From Edaphochlamys debaryana (lineage: Eukaryota > Chlorophyta > Chlorophyceae > Chlamydomonadales), in contig JAEHOE010000009.1 of assembly GCA_016858145.1 (NCBI GenBank), positions 992,001 to 1,056,000 of the forward strand: a stretch of 64,000 nucleotides of DNA, given 5' to 3'. The notes under the pieces are model-generated. The model worked only from the letters and a program-made list of their open reading frames with translations. It ran no database searches and was not told where the DNA came from. The position numbers were made by a program, and so were the translations under genes. Shown in pieces: positions 1-24,193 of the stretch (position 1 is the first letter of the stretch; the number at the start of each line of letters is the position of its first letter).

Positions 1-94
1 AGCACAGGCACTGCCCTCTGTCGACCCCTGCCCCCCTCCGCTATGGCTTCCCCGCACCTCAGGCGCACATGACCCTGCTACCGCACCTCCAGCG

Positions 95-222
95 GTGGGT
101 GTGGGTGTGGGTGTGGGTGTGGGTGTGGGTGTGGGTGTGGGTGTGGGTGTGGGTGTGGGTGTGGGTGTGGGTGTGGGTATGGGTGCACTGGGTTTGGGTG
201 TGGGTCTGGGTGTGGGTGTGGG
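95..222. repeat. (GTGGGT)n hexanucleotide microsatellite
   Basis: About twenty near-perfect GTGGGT units, the distal ones degenerate. It lies inside the probable last intron of the NTAQ1 gene. It produces artificial Trp-Val and Gly-Val open frames that should not be read as protein. It is not the algal telomere repeat (TTTTAGGG). Confidence 0.9.
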
Positions 223-342
223 TCGACTACCTAGACCAGAGCCCTGCAAGCGCATACCGCTACTCCACCACCAGAAGTACGATGACCCCTGCTTTGGAAT
301 TGATGCCTACCCCTCTTTGCGCTCCTTTCCGCCACCCTCCAG

Positions 343-853
343 CCTCTACCGCGTGGTCCCCGCGGCCACCTACCTCCGTTCCTTCGCGAGCGACCGCAGC
401 CACATGCGGCGCCCGGGCGGCGGCTGGGCCTCACCGCCCCCGGCCTACCCGCCCATCGTGGCAGCCGATGGCGCCACCAACAACATCCACGTGTTCTGGC
501 ACATGACTAAGGACATGTGCGCCGTACCGGGAGCTGCCGTACACGGGGGGAGAGGGGCGGCGGCGGAGGAGGGGGAGCAGGAAGGGGAGGGGGCAGGGGC
601 AGGCGGGACGGGGGAGGAGGGGGTGGGGGAAGCTGGGCCCCGTGGCCGGGGCGGCGCCAGCACGGAGGCTGCCGAGGGCGCGGGCAACGACGGTGCTCGG
701 AAGGGGGAGGGTTCCAGCGGCGGGGGGGACAGCCAGTGTGGTGGTCGCGGCCAGGGCGCGGGGTCGTGGCTGCGAGAAGCGAGCGCTGCGGCGGGGCCCT
801 ACGGGTTGGTCCTGGACGAGCCGGGGCTGTTGCGCGCATTCGGCCTGGGGTGA
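343..853 (+). CDS. NTAQ1: Protein N-terminal glutamine amidohydrolase, C-terminal exon (partial)
   Basis: NTAQ1 deamidates N-terminal Gln to Glu, the first step by which such proteins enter the Arg/N-degron pathway in cytosol and nucleus. The exon encodes [20 protein letters not shown] followed by a [11 protein letters not shown] segment. This closely matches the conserved C-terminal half of NTAQ1 ([19 protein letters not shown]...W.EPPPPYPCI). The family's last block, ending in a short L-x-x-F-G tail, is seen as [14 protein letters not shown] just before the stop. Between these blocks sits an insertion of about 100 residues rich in Gly, Glu and Ala that animal and plant homologues lack. I place the exon start after the pyrimidine-rich acceptor ending at 342. 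The catalytic Cys and His exons lie upstream of the window. The family call is confident; the acceptor is less so. Confidence 0.8.
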
Positions 854-1254
854 TGAAAGGCAGGTCGCAGAGAGGGGATAAGCCGCGTGGGGCAGGAGGT
901 TGCTTGTGGGCCGGCTTCGTGGCGACCAGGTGCACGTGCACGGACGGGGTCGGGGGAAGGCGGGGCTGGGGCAGGCGGTCGTTCGCAGAAGGCGCCGGTG
1001 CACATCGGTCGTACCGACGGGATGTTGTGCGGGCTGTGGATGGCGATGGAAACGCTGATGCCTCGTGAACGGCAGCGCAAGTACTGAAGTGTTGACCCAC
1101 GCACGGGCGGCGACTGGCACGCGCCCATATGCTTTAGCCAAACATGATGGTCGTCTAGGTCCAGGTGCACCTTCAGTCGGGCACGGAACGAGAGACTATA
1201 TTTGAAACTGTTCATCGCGAGGGAGCCGCGGTCCCGGGAGGGCCACGCGCCGAG
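854..1254. other. NTAQ1 3' flank and Ca2+-ATPase promoter region
   Basis: No gene seen. It holds the 3' UTR of the NTAQ1 gene and the upstream region of the Ca2+-ATPase gene. A TATA-like TATATTT lies at 1197-1203, about 55 bp before the ATPase start codon. I see no TGTAA poly(A) signal here. Confidence 0.5.
1197..1203 (+). promoter_or_regulatory. Possible TATA box of the Ca2+-ATPase gene
   Basis: AT-rich heptamer TATATTT in otherwise GC-rich DNA, about 55 bp upstream of the ATG at 1255. It would give a very short 5' UTR. Judged from sequence and position only. Confidence 0.3.
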
Positions 1255-14261
<13,007 letters not shown>

Positions 14262-14328
14262 GGGAAGCGGGCACTGGGGCGCGGAGGGGTCCCGCTGAGG
14301 CACGGAGGGGTGCCAGCCATGGGCCTGA

Positions 14329-14470
14329 ATCGGGCTGCGGGCGTGGACAGAGGCACGGAGGGGTGCCGACCAGGGTCTGGGAAGGCGTGGTTCCACTGGG
14401 GCAAGCGTAATGCGCACCGAGGCACGGAGCGGCGCTAGCCGGGGCCTGGATCGGGCTGCGAGCGGGAGTG
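14329..14470 (+). repeat. Echoes of the ATPase terminal exon in the 3' UTR
   Basis: ATCGGGCTGCGGGCG with following GTGGACA (exon copy at 14226, coding the C-terminus) recurs at 14329 and, weaker, at 14450. Spacings are 103 and 121 bp. A GGCACGGAGGGGTGCC-type block recurs between them. The repeats lie wholly after the stop codon. Confidence 0.8.
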
Positions 14471-14973
14471 AGGCAGCCCCGCTGCGGCAAGCTTGCTTGC
14501 GGGCACTCTATAAGAGAGGGATGGCGGGGAGCCGGCGAGATGCGTGATGGTGTGCGAGGGGCGCCATCCACGGGCCTGAACTGGCCGCACGGGAGGAGTG
14601 GGGGTGGGGGGAGTGGCTTGGGGAGAGGGGGAGGGTGATCTGAGGCCCCCTTCCGCGTCAGTCAGGGTCTGAGCGTTGCGCGGGGCGCTGGGGATAGCCA
14701 CGTGGGCGTAAGATGGCTGGGTGTTGCCGTGGCCTGGGCTCCTGGCGGGTCGTGCGGCGGAGAGGCTGTTAGGGCTCACGGGGAGCGGCGACGGGGTAGG
14801 GCGTACAGAGGCCCCGTGTGGCCCACCCGATCAGCAGGCGAGTACGGCTATCTGGGTGAGGGGGGCAACTGGGGCCCTCACAGCAAGCGCCAGCGGCATC
14901 GGAGATTCGGAGTACATGAGGCGGGAGTATACAAGGTGGTGGTTTGGAAGGATGCGCGCTTCCGGAACTCCTT

Positions 14974-14978
14974 TGTAA
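14974..14978 (+). terminator. Poly(A) signal TGTAA of the Ca2+-ATPase gene
   Basis: TGTAA, the volvocine polyadenylation signal, about 710 bp after the stop codon. It is the first one I see downstream on this strand. Confidence 0.6.
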
Positions 14979-15902
14979 TGGTTGTGATGGTCATTTGTGC
15001 GTTGGAGCACAGACGCACAGCCGCAGCGAGCTGCGGGCCACGACGGTCACACCTACGGCCCATCAGGCGTGAGCGTGCTGACCCCACTCGCGAAACGGCA
15101 CGGCTGAACGCACTGCTACAGAGCGCCGCCGCCGCTACCTCCCATGTTAAGCAACAGCCTCCAGAAACCTCCGCCCTCATCACTCATCATTGTCATCAAC
15201 TCTAGCGCCGCTGCACCGGCGGTTCGCCTACTTTGCCAACCTTCAAAGGGTTCACATGGTTCCGAGTGAACATAGCATGCAACTAGGTTGCAGATGTCAC
15301 CGTTCCACCCGCCACAACATTCGTATGCATTAGCAACTACCATAAGCAATCACCACATCAGCTGCTCCCCTGCCCTCTCAGGCTTAGCTCAACACACACA
15401 GACTCTGCTTCTGCTCTCGCTCCCGTTGCCAGCTAAGCTGCATGCCGGAATGAAGCCCGATCGTCCCTTCCCCGAGCGCCTGCGGGTCCAGCCGCCAGCG
15501 GCGCAGGGGCACTCGCCGATCAGGCACAGCCTCGGGCCCATGGGCGCTCGCCAGCTCTCACCCCCCAGTCACCAAACTCTCGGTCCTCGCCTCCGTCAAA
15601 GAGCCATCCCTGACCTCGTCCGCCCGTCGGTCTCCTCCGGGGGGCGTGAATGTGGCAGCCATGCGCTCGTTGAAGGCGCACCCCTGAACGGGCTCTGCGG
15701 CCCCTCGACTGTCTGGCCCATGCTAGCAAGCGCCACTCAGCATCCCATCATATGGCACTTGCCAGCAAGACATCTATTTAATTGCTCTCAGCTCGCTTTT
15801 AGGGCAGCTCCGGGCAGGCTCCGCAGCCCCTCGACCTTGTGGCCTGCCTGTCGGCGGCACCTGGGTCCTGGATCCTCTCAGCGCCTGGATCCTGGATCCT
15901 GT

Positions 15903-18894
15903 CTATAGGCCCGCGGGCTTCCCCGTTGCGTTGGTGTACATGGAGGCGTACCGGGACATTGACTGAAAGAGGTTGGTGGAGTTGCCGGCGCAGGAGAAGA
16001 GGAAGCCCACCCACTTGTCCATCACCTCCTGCAGCGGGGGGTGGGGGGTGCGGGGGGTAGAGGGGTGAATGGAGACAGGGAGGTGAGCGCATCGTGAGCG
16101 AGGAAGGAGGGGTGGGTTTGGGAGGGGTAGGCCGAAAGGTTGCGAGATACAAGGCGATGGAGCATGGTCTTCGCGGCAGATGGACGACGCTCGGGATGCA
16201 ACTGGCCAGCTCTGATCTGCTTCGGCGGGCCTATCGGCCGCCGAGCTCATGACTCCTCCAGCTCACGCGCTGGCCCCACGCATAGACAGCCCCACAGGCC
16301 CATCAGCCGTACAGCCCCTTCCCACCCGCGAACAGTCTCCGTTCGGCAGGGCCGCTGCCGGCGCGTCGTTAGCACAGCCGCACTGCGTGTGGCAGTCGGC
16401 GGGGAAGGCCGTGGGGTCGAGGTACTCCACCGCCAGGAGCTCCGGGCCCAGAGCGTTCATACACTCCTGCGGGCCGAAGGGTGGGTGGTCACCACAGAGC
16501 GAGGGCGGGGTTAGCGACGCACGGGGCATGATCGAACGGATGGCTCAGGAGCATGCGGTCCGTGCCACCAGGCTGCGTGCCTCATCCGGCCATCTCGGCG
16601 CAGAAGGGGTGCCATCCATGCACTCCTCAGTCCACCCAGTGGCCCCTTCTGCCACACCGAGGACCCCTGCGGCACGGCACGAGGTACGGCACCTGGCGTA
16701 CGGCGCACACACCTGCATGACCCTTCGGAAGGTGAAGTGGTCGAGCGGCCGGTCATCCACGGATGCGTCGTTGCGGGTCACGTGGTAGATCCAGTTGTAC
16801 AGGCACCTGACAGGGCAGGGGAAGGGGGGGGGGGGTTACAACAGGGAGGGGGGGACGACAGGGAGGCGTGATCGGGCAGGAAAGTCGCGCAGGCGGAGGG
16901 TGGTGTCCATACCGGTGATACGGCGCTGGTACGGCACTGATGCACATGCGTGCCTGTCTCAGCCAACAGTCCGCTGCCCTGCGCCCCGCCTGCGGGGCCC
17001 GACCTCGCGAGCTCAAGGGCCGCCGTTCCGCCTAGGGGACTCATCCGTCCCTGATCCAGCTGAGTTGGGTTGCCGTACCTGAAGGTGCCCGATCCAGATC
17101 GCATGAAGATCAGATCCAGCTTGTGGTGATCCTCCGGCAGCTGGCCGCCGGGCGGGATGACCAGCTTCTTACACTGCGGCGGCGTGCGTTTAAGGGAGAC
17201 AGGAAGGAGAACGGGTGTGTGAGGGCGTGTTCGTGTGTTGAGTGGACGCGAACCCTTTCGCACTTAGGTCCGCCACTGCACGTTTACACGGCCGTACGTG
17301 CAGCGGCGACACTTGGCAAGCTGTACGACCGACCGGCGCTACCATCCGCTACCTGAGATGTGGAACGTACGGGACGTGCGGGACGTGCGGGAACGGTACG
17401 GTGCATGCGAGGTGCGGGATTAGGGGGGCGCCGTACCTTGGAGGCGGGCGTGGGCGACACCACAAGGTGCGCCCTCGTGTAGGTGTACAGGTATTGCAGC
17501 GGGTTCTGGAAGAATATGTGGTGGGGGTCGAAGTAGAGCACATCGTAGCCTGGCGGGCGGGTGGGGGTGCTGGGGGAGGGTCACGCGGGGGGTGCCGCAA
17601 GAAGGCAAGAGGTGCGCCACTCGCCCCACTCCGCCACCCGCCCCCTCGAGAAACCCGCAATCCGCTGTGGACTAGTTGCCCAGGCACCAATCGCTCGTCC
17701 ACTCCTCACCCATCCACCCATGCAAACAGTCAACCACGAACTCGTCCCACGAACCCACCCAGCGACACGATGTCGACCAGTGCCTTGATGCGGCTAACCG
17801 CCACGGTGTGTGCGTGCAGCTTGCTCTTGCTGAGCGTGGCAACGTCCTGCAGCTCCAGGTTGTACTCGTGGTCCAGATCGTAGCATTTCTGTTGGGACCG
17901 TTGGCGGTTGACCGTAGGGTGGTTGCAGATCAGCAGTGGGTTGGTGGCGTTTGCGGGGTCGCGTCTTGCACATACAGGGAGTGGGCGTTGGGCCTTGGAG
18001 GGGGGCGCCCCTCCCCCGTCCGCCCTCCCACCCCCACCCCCTGAGGCCCCGACCTGGGAGTCCCCGAGCCTGTCTCCGATCCCACGCCATCAAGCACGGC
18101 CAAAACAGCTAGGGCCGAGTCTAGCCACACACCCGTTCAGTGAGCTAGCAACTCACATGAAGGTATTTCCCTTGGAGCGCCCTGTCCAGACAAGCCGCTT
18201 GGGCCTCGCTGTTGGTGGTGCCCTGCAGCGGCGCGTGATGCGGTTGACGCGGTAAACAGACACGGGAACGGAATATGGCACCTGGTAGGGGCTGTAAGGA
18301 GGCCCTATAGCTGGCTCTGGTAGCTTGCTTCCTAGCCAAGCTCGTCCAGCGCGCTTACCACTATGAGGTGCTCTGTGAGCATGGTCCATTTCCCGAACGG
18401 GTTGGTCTGTTGTGCAGACGGCTGCCCGCCCAGGCTGAACAGGCTGCTCAGCAATGCCGGTAGGACCTTTGGAGTGGTCGCCGGCGACGCTATTGTGAAC
18501 AGCACGAAGCTACGGATCTGCGGTCGGGGCCAGGAGCGGAGCGACCATGGCGGGTGGGGCGGGGTGGGACCGGTGGGATGTGACGGGTTGGACGGGGTGG
18601 ACGAGGATGGGAGGTGGGAGGCCGAAGGCAGGCGTGGCACCCGGATGAGTCCTGAGTCCCATATTAAATGCGCACCTCCGTGGGGCCGCCCACTGCGCTG
18701 GTTGCGTTGAAGTACCCGAACCCCCAGTCTGCGGACTCCTTCAAGCTGTACTTTGGCCCAACGAGGCCATGCTCGTTCCATAATCTATTGCGGAACGTGT
18801 GGAACTTTGTTAAATCGGTCTGCGCGTGCGCGGCGACAAGAGCGCCGAGTAATGGCGACAAGAGGGCCGAGAGCAGCACTAACAGGTTGAGCAT
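15903..18894 (-). CDS. Secretory-pathway glycosyltransferase, PF03407-like (copy A)
   Basis: Probable Golgi/ER-lumen nucleotide-sugar transferase; the sugar and acceptor are unknown. Nine exons give 380 aa: 18894-18676, 18517-18359, 18222-18157, 17888-17759, 17549-17437, 17173-17079, 16806-16713, 16466-16326, 16028-15903. All phases close. The N-terminus MLNLLVLLSALLSPLLGALV is a signal peptide or anchor. The core resembles the nucleotide-diphospho-sugar transferase family. An RSFVLFTIASPAT strand comes first, then KCYDLDHE, then a helix leading to GYDVLYFDPHHIFFQNPL where the family has a D-x-D metal site. Here the second Asp is replaced (D-P-H). The C-terminal third is rich in conserved Cys (CHTQCGCAND). 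It is a tandem duplicate of the next gene, which shares the same oddity. The family assignment rests on motif layout only. Confidence 0.7.
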
Positions 18895-19683
18895 TTCTGC
18901 TAGGTATACGCTACGCTATGTTGGCAGTAGGAAACAGCGGCTGCGTCAACACTTCGCTGTACGCGTCTCTTCCCGCGTCTGGCGTGCGCACAGGGGGAAG
19001 TGTACGATTCCACGCGGGTCCACGGGAACCGCCGCAGCTCCTGGCCGGGCCCGACCTGCGCTGATCCCTGGAGGGCCAGACCCTGGATTGATGCCAGGGT
19101 TGCTCATGCGGGGGTTTCCCCCGGGGACGAAGGCGTTGGCTCGCTCGCACACGGGAAAAACATACTGATGTCCGCGTCACATGCCCGTTAAGCGTGCATT
19201 CGACGCCCGTTACAAGAGCGTCCACCCGGTCGACACGAACCCGCACGAACGCTCGCTGTTGCACCGTTCCTTGCGAATGCATCCCTCCCAGACCAGGCGT
19301 CTTCGAGCCCAAGGCCCTGGTTCATAGCCCCTGCTGCCATCAAGGACGTCTTGGTCTAGGCGCAGTACCGGTATCCCGCTCGCAGCCCGCAAGCCTCGGC
19401 TCCAGGCACACCTCTGCCTTTGAACATGGCCTGGCCTGCCACACGCCCCCTCTTGCCATGCTCATCCCCCCTTCCTGTTTCCTACCTACCGCAACCCTAT
19501 CACGCACACGCACACGCAAGCTGCCAAGCTCCCCCCACCTGCACAGATCCCGACCCCCTGCTTCAAAGCCATCATCTCTCTTTTGTCCTCCTTACATCAG
19601 CAAACCCGGCCAATACCCAAGCCGTCAGACCCAAGCCCTCTTTAGATCCCAACCCCATGAAGCCCTAGCGGCCCTCGCGGTCC
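18895..19683. other. Gap between the tandem glycosyltransferase genes
   Basis: Promoter region of copy A and 3' flank of copy B. Minus-strand TGTAA signals lie at 19592-19596 and 19210-19214. No other gene is seen. Confidence 0.6.
19592..19596 (-). terminator. Poly(A) signal TGTAA for glycosyltransferase copy B
   Basis: TTACA on the plus strand, i.e. TGTAA on the minus strand, about 90 bp after the copy B stop. Confidence 0.6.
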
Positions 19684-22600
19684 TCAGCCCTGCGCCTGTG
19701 AGCCCACCACCAGGCCCGTGCGTGTGTACATGTCGCCGTACTTGACCATCTCATCGTGGAGCGCCTGGGCGTTGGGCGCGCAGGAGAAGAGGTAGCCCAC
19801 CCACTTCTCCATGACCTCCTGCAGCGGAGGCAGGGGCGGGGCGGGGGGTTAAGGGGTGTGGGGTGCACCGGTGCAAGACCCGGTAGCGGCACACCGCCGA
19901 GACCCTCACTCTCCACCCCTCAGCCCCCCAAGCCCCAGCAGGGCCCGAGCCCGAGCCCCAGCCCTCCAGCCCTCCGCCCTCTGCCACCCCGCCCCGCACC
20001 GCCCCGCACCTTGGGGCAGTCGCCCGTGGCGCCGGGGGCCGCCGGCACCTCGCTGGCACACCCGCACTTGGTGTGGCAGTCGGCGGGGAAGGCCGCGGGG
20101 TCGAGGTACTCCACCGACATGATGTCGCTGCCCAGGCTGGAGATGCAGTCCTGGGGGCAGGGTTACAGGCGAACTTGATTCAAAACTTGTGGATTAGACC
20201 TTGATCTGAATGTATGCATCTGGGGTTTGTAGGCGGGGCGGAGCGTTGGGGGAGACTCCTACCCCACCCGGAACACGATTGCTGCCTCGGTCCCGCAACA
20301 CCGGAAGAAACCCCAGATCGCCCCCCCCCCCAAACATACACACCTGGAACACAGTCCGGAAGGTGTGGTGGTCGAGGGGCTTGTCGACCAGCTCCACGTT
20401 GTTGTGTGTGGCATAGTAGACCCAGTTGTACAGGCACCTGAGAGGGCAGGGGGTGTGGGGAAGGAGGCAAAGGGCGGCATGGATGCGTTGTGTGGTCAGA
20501 TCAAGTCACGCGGTACACGCGGTACATCCAGTTCCCTGTTGCAGCACCTTCACATGCACCCCTAACCTCCGATCCCTGGATCCTGGATCCTGCCGTACCT
20601 GAAGGTGCCCGGCCCAGATCGCATGAAGATCATGTCCAGCTTGTGGTGGTCGTCGGGCAGGGGCGCGCCGGGGGCCTGCACCAGCCTCTTGCACTGCGGG
20701 GGCGGGGAAGGGAGGGGAGGGGAGGGAAAGGGGGGTTGTGAGGTTGCAGCCATGTGCGGGGACAGAGGAGCGGTCGAGGGGAATGCAGGGCGTGAGGGCG
20801 TGGGCAGGCGTGACATGCGGGGTCCCGCTGCTAGTGCTGCGGCTGTTGCTGCTGCTGCTGATGGTGGTGGCAAGATGAGCCAGGCCGCACCTGAGACGCG
20901 GGGGTGGGCGAGATGACCAGGTGTGCCTTGGTTTTGGTGTACATGTAGTCAAGCGGGTTCTGGAAGAATATGTGGTGGGGGTCAAAGTAGAGCACATCGT
21001 AGCCTGGCGGGCGGGCGAGGGGTGCCGGGGGCGTGGGGGGGTCAACGCCGCAAGGGGGTTGCAGGGGTTGCAGGGTGGCACAGAGGAGCGGAAGGACGCT
21101 CACGAAATCTTTTGGCACCACGGCCCCCGGAGCCTTGGAGACTCGGCCTCTACTTATCATTGCCACCAAGCAACCCACTTGGAGCACACCTCCACAACCC
21201 TTGCTCCAGATACCAAGGTATGTGTGCAGTTCCATAAGCACCGCCTGCTCGGGCCCCAGCTATGCCCCAGCGACCAGCGTGACAACCCACTGCGCGGCCA
21301 CCCACCCCACCCACCCAGCGACACGATGTCGACCAGCGTCTGCGTCAGAGGAGGAGAATGCGCGCCGGGTCAATCCAACCATTTGGTTCCTGGCAACGCC
21401 TGCGGCCGAAACCTCCCCTGCTGCCCGCTGCCCGCTGCTGCCTGCTGGCGGAAGAAGCTGACGGAAGCCCCACCCACCTTGATGCGCGAGATGGCCACGG
21501 TGTATGCGTGCTCCTTGCTCTGACCCAGCGCGGCGAAGTCCTGCAGCCCCTGGTTAAACTCGTGGTCCAGCTCGTAGCATTTCTGTTAGGACCGTTGGGC
21601 GTTGGCGGTTGGCCGTTGGGCGGTTATGGACGAGCAGGTGGTGGCGGGTTGGGGCCCGCCTGGGGCTGTGGCGCCCGGCCATCCACCGGCCTCGCCCACT
21701 CGCATCCCTATCTGCTGCGGTGTGCTGAACAGCTTTGGGCCCAGCGATTTGAACCGTGTCCGCACGCCTGCGTCCCTGCACCCGGTAAGTGTGCCCCGCA
21801 GCGCCGCCCCGCTACCCGCGCCCTCCGCCGCGTCACGCGCTTTTACTGATGCTACTGAGCCGGCCCTCGCCCGGACGGGAACCACGGCCACACCCGCACG
21901 AACCCTGCGCCCGCCAGAACTGCGGCTCCCCGCCAAGCCCCTGTTCACGGCGTGTCCCTGCACCGCTACCTCGCGTGCTCGCGCTTCTGCCCAGCCCCCT
22001 GCTCCACTACTGTGCTCACGACTCGGAACCAGGTCCCCGGCCTCGCCCGACCCCTGCCCCCTTTCCTCGCGAGCTGTGTTTCCCTCGCGCAGGCGAAGCG
22101 CTCCCGCTCCAGTTTCATGCGCCCCTGCCCCCACCCTCCCTGGCTGCCGCTCTATCTCTTCCTTCGCTCTTCAATGCTCCGAAGATCGCCCCTGCACCCC
22201 ACCCCAGGCTCACGTGCTTGTACTTCTGCAGCTCCTCCTTGGCGCAACCCATCTGTGCGTCGTGGCTGGTGGTCGCCACGATGGTGTGCTCCGACCTGTG
22301 TGTTCGGCAAAGGGGGGGGGGCCGCAGGGGATGTTCAAAGCTGAGCGGGATGGCGACGCCCGCGCCAGTGAATCATAGCTTGTGAAGGGGGGCGAGGGTG
22401 CATGTACGGGGGCGTAGGTGGCAGCGTGCGGTAGGGCAGCAGGTACGGCTTGTGTGATGCGAATGGAACAGCACTTCCTGCTCGTTGATATGCGTACGGA
22501 CGAGTTAGCACGAAGTGCCAGCATCAGCAGCATGGTGGTGGGTGGGCTGTGCGGTCCATCGTCCCTCAGGCAGACCCCCGCACAAACGCCAAGAAAGTCC

Positions 22601-23151
22601 CAGCTCACAACTGAGTCCCCGTTCCAAAGGGGTTCGTCTGATGCGGCGCGGTCTGCTTTGATAGGCTCTCCAGCAGGGTGCTAAGCACGCCGGCGGCAAT
22701 GCTGGCCGGCGTGGCGATGGTCATCAGCACGAAGCTCCGCGTCTCGTTGGTCCCATCGCTAGCCGTTGAGGGGTAGTAGCCAAACCCCCAGTCCACCTGT
22801 TGTTCGGCGGGAAGGAAGAGGGGACAAGGGGGCGCGGGTGTGGGGATGGTGCAGTGCGACACACGCACGTACCCGCCGAAGCGAGCTTGCCAGCAAGCTG
22901 CTTGCACCATATCCCCAAATTCTTCGCCAGCTGAGCAGAAGGAACTCTAAACAGATATCTGTGCACGCCGTCTGTTGCGCGCCTTGACAACACAATCTGC
23001 GGACCTGGTCGCGCAGGTTCCTCGACGGATTAACGAGCCCGTGTTCATGCCAGTATTTGTCTCGCTGTGCTGCTGCGTGGTCTTGGCACATTGCGCGCGA
23101 AGCGAGTAACAAAATGCCTAGTAGCGCAAGCAAGAACGTGTTTGCTGCCAT
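19684..23151 (-). CDS. Secretory-pathway glycosyltransferase, PF03407-like (copy B)
   Basis: Tandem paralogue of copy A. Ten exons give 374 aa: 23151-23005, 22796-22609, 22295-22214, 21582-21478, 21339-21315, 21003-20891, 20693-20599, 20437-20344, 20150-20010, 19818-19684. Signal peptide MAANTFLLALLGILLLASRA. Shared landmarks are EHGLVNP, VDWGFGY, TNPFG, KCYELDHEF, GYDVLYFDPHHIFFQNPL, IFMRSGPGTFRYG, CLYNW and CHTKCGCAS. Exons 6-9 have exactly the same lengths as in copy A (113, 95, 94, 141 nt). The 5' half differs: B has introns after LRDQ and after SRIK, the latter isolating a 25-nt exon, that A lacks. A has one before IRSF that B lacks. B also carries a 600-bp intron between 22214 and 21582. 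As in A, the expected D-x-D is D-P-H. Confidence 0.7.
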
Positions 23152-24193
23152 TGTAAGCTATATGTCAGCGAGCACGTGTAGCCACTACTTATCGTGGCGC
23201 TGGTGTGGAGGACTGACAGCTGGGAGGGTGGACACACGTGTCGGCCTGCGGCCCGTACGGCGCAGTAGCTTTGCTTGCACCTCGCAGCGAGGAGTCTAGG
23301 AGCGGAAACGACGGGGGGTAGCGCACCGGGTTGGGGAGGGAACAGGGGAGAGGCAGCTAGGCAGGTGGCCGGCCTGTGGGCGTGAGGCTGTCACGGCTGA
23401 GCTCCGGCAAGGCCTGACCCTGCCTACCGCCCCAGGCCAGGTCACTTGGGACGAGCAGGTGGCAACCGGCAGGTCCCGGGGACTCTTCTGCGGCCAGGTT
23501 AGCTCCGGGCCGTGCCGGGGTGCAGAGGGTGCTCTGGTGAGGGCGCAGGCTGTCCACGGCACGCTTGCGCAACATCATGTCATCTTGCCTGCCCTAGCCC
23601 AGACTCCAGGCGTGACGTCACCACCAGCCACGGTCGCCAGCGGCGTCGCCACCCGCTGGCACCAAACGGTCGGGCATGCTGCAAACCCTCGAAGCGTCAA
23701 GCCTAGCTATTAGCTATGCCACCGCCAGAAGCTTCAGCCGTTTGACGGATCATCAGCAAGGTCTCTCCTCCACGCCACACGCCGCCACAAGTGCAACCCA
23801 CAACCTGCTACCCTCCCAACACAGTTCTCCCGCCTGCCTCCCTCCCGCATTCGCGGAATCAGTCTCAACCCCGTCCTAACTCCTAAGCCAAGCACCCTTG
23901 TCCCCCGGCTCTGAAGCCAAGCTAGCACCACACCTCCCTCACAACAATACCGTCCGGATTCCTGATCCATGGACGGGCCCCATAGCCCCATAGCCCCGCG
24001 CCTTGCTCCCTCGTAGGCTCGTCCTCCGCCCTCTGGCCACTACACCCGAAATCCCTCGGCACTGCACTCCTCGCCCTGCGCGTTGCTCCCTCCCAACTTC
24101 CTCATTCCCGTTCCAGCACCGCAAGCGCTTCCCATGCCGCGCCGTCCGACGGCGCGTCTCGCACACCCTGCGCCAAGAGCTCCGCCCCACGCA
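23152..24193. other. Intergenic region without a recognised gene
   Basis: Upstream region of glycosyltransferase copy B and 3' flank of the AT-hook gene. I found no poly(A) TGTAA on the minus strand and no coding segment with support. Confidence 0.5.

Larger units (their letters stand above)
14262..15902. other. Convergent intergenic region
   Basis: Holds the ATPase 3' UTR with its echoes, a TGTAA signal, and the 3' flank of the minus-strand glycosyltransferase. Short CCTGGATCCTGGATCC repeats sit at 15860-15900 just beyond that gene's stop. No other gene is seen. Confidence 0.6.

Noticed and set aside
95..222. Telomere or internal telomeric repeat
   Set aside because: The unit GTGGGT differs from the TTTTAGGG or TTTAGGG repeats of green algae; a simple microsatellite explains it.
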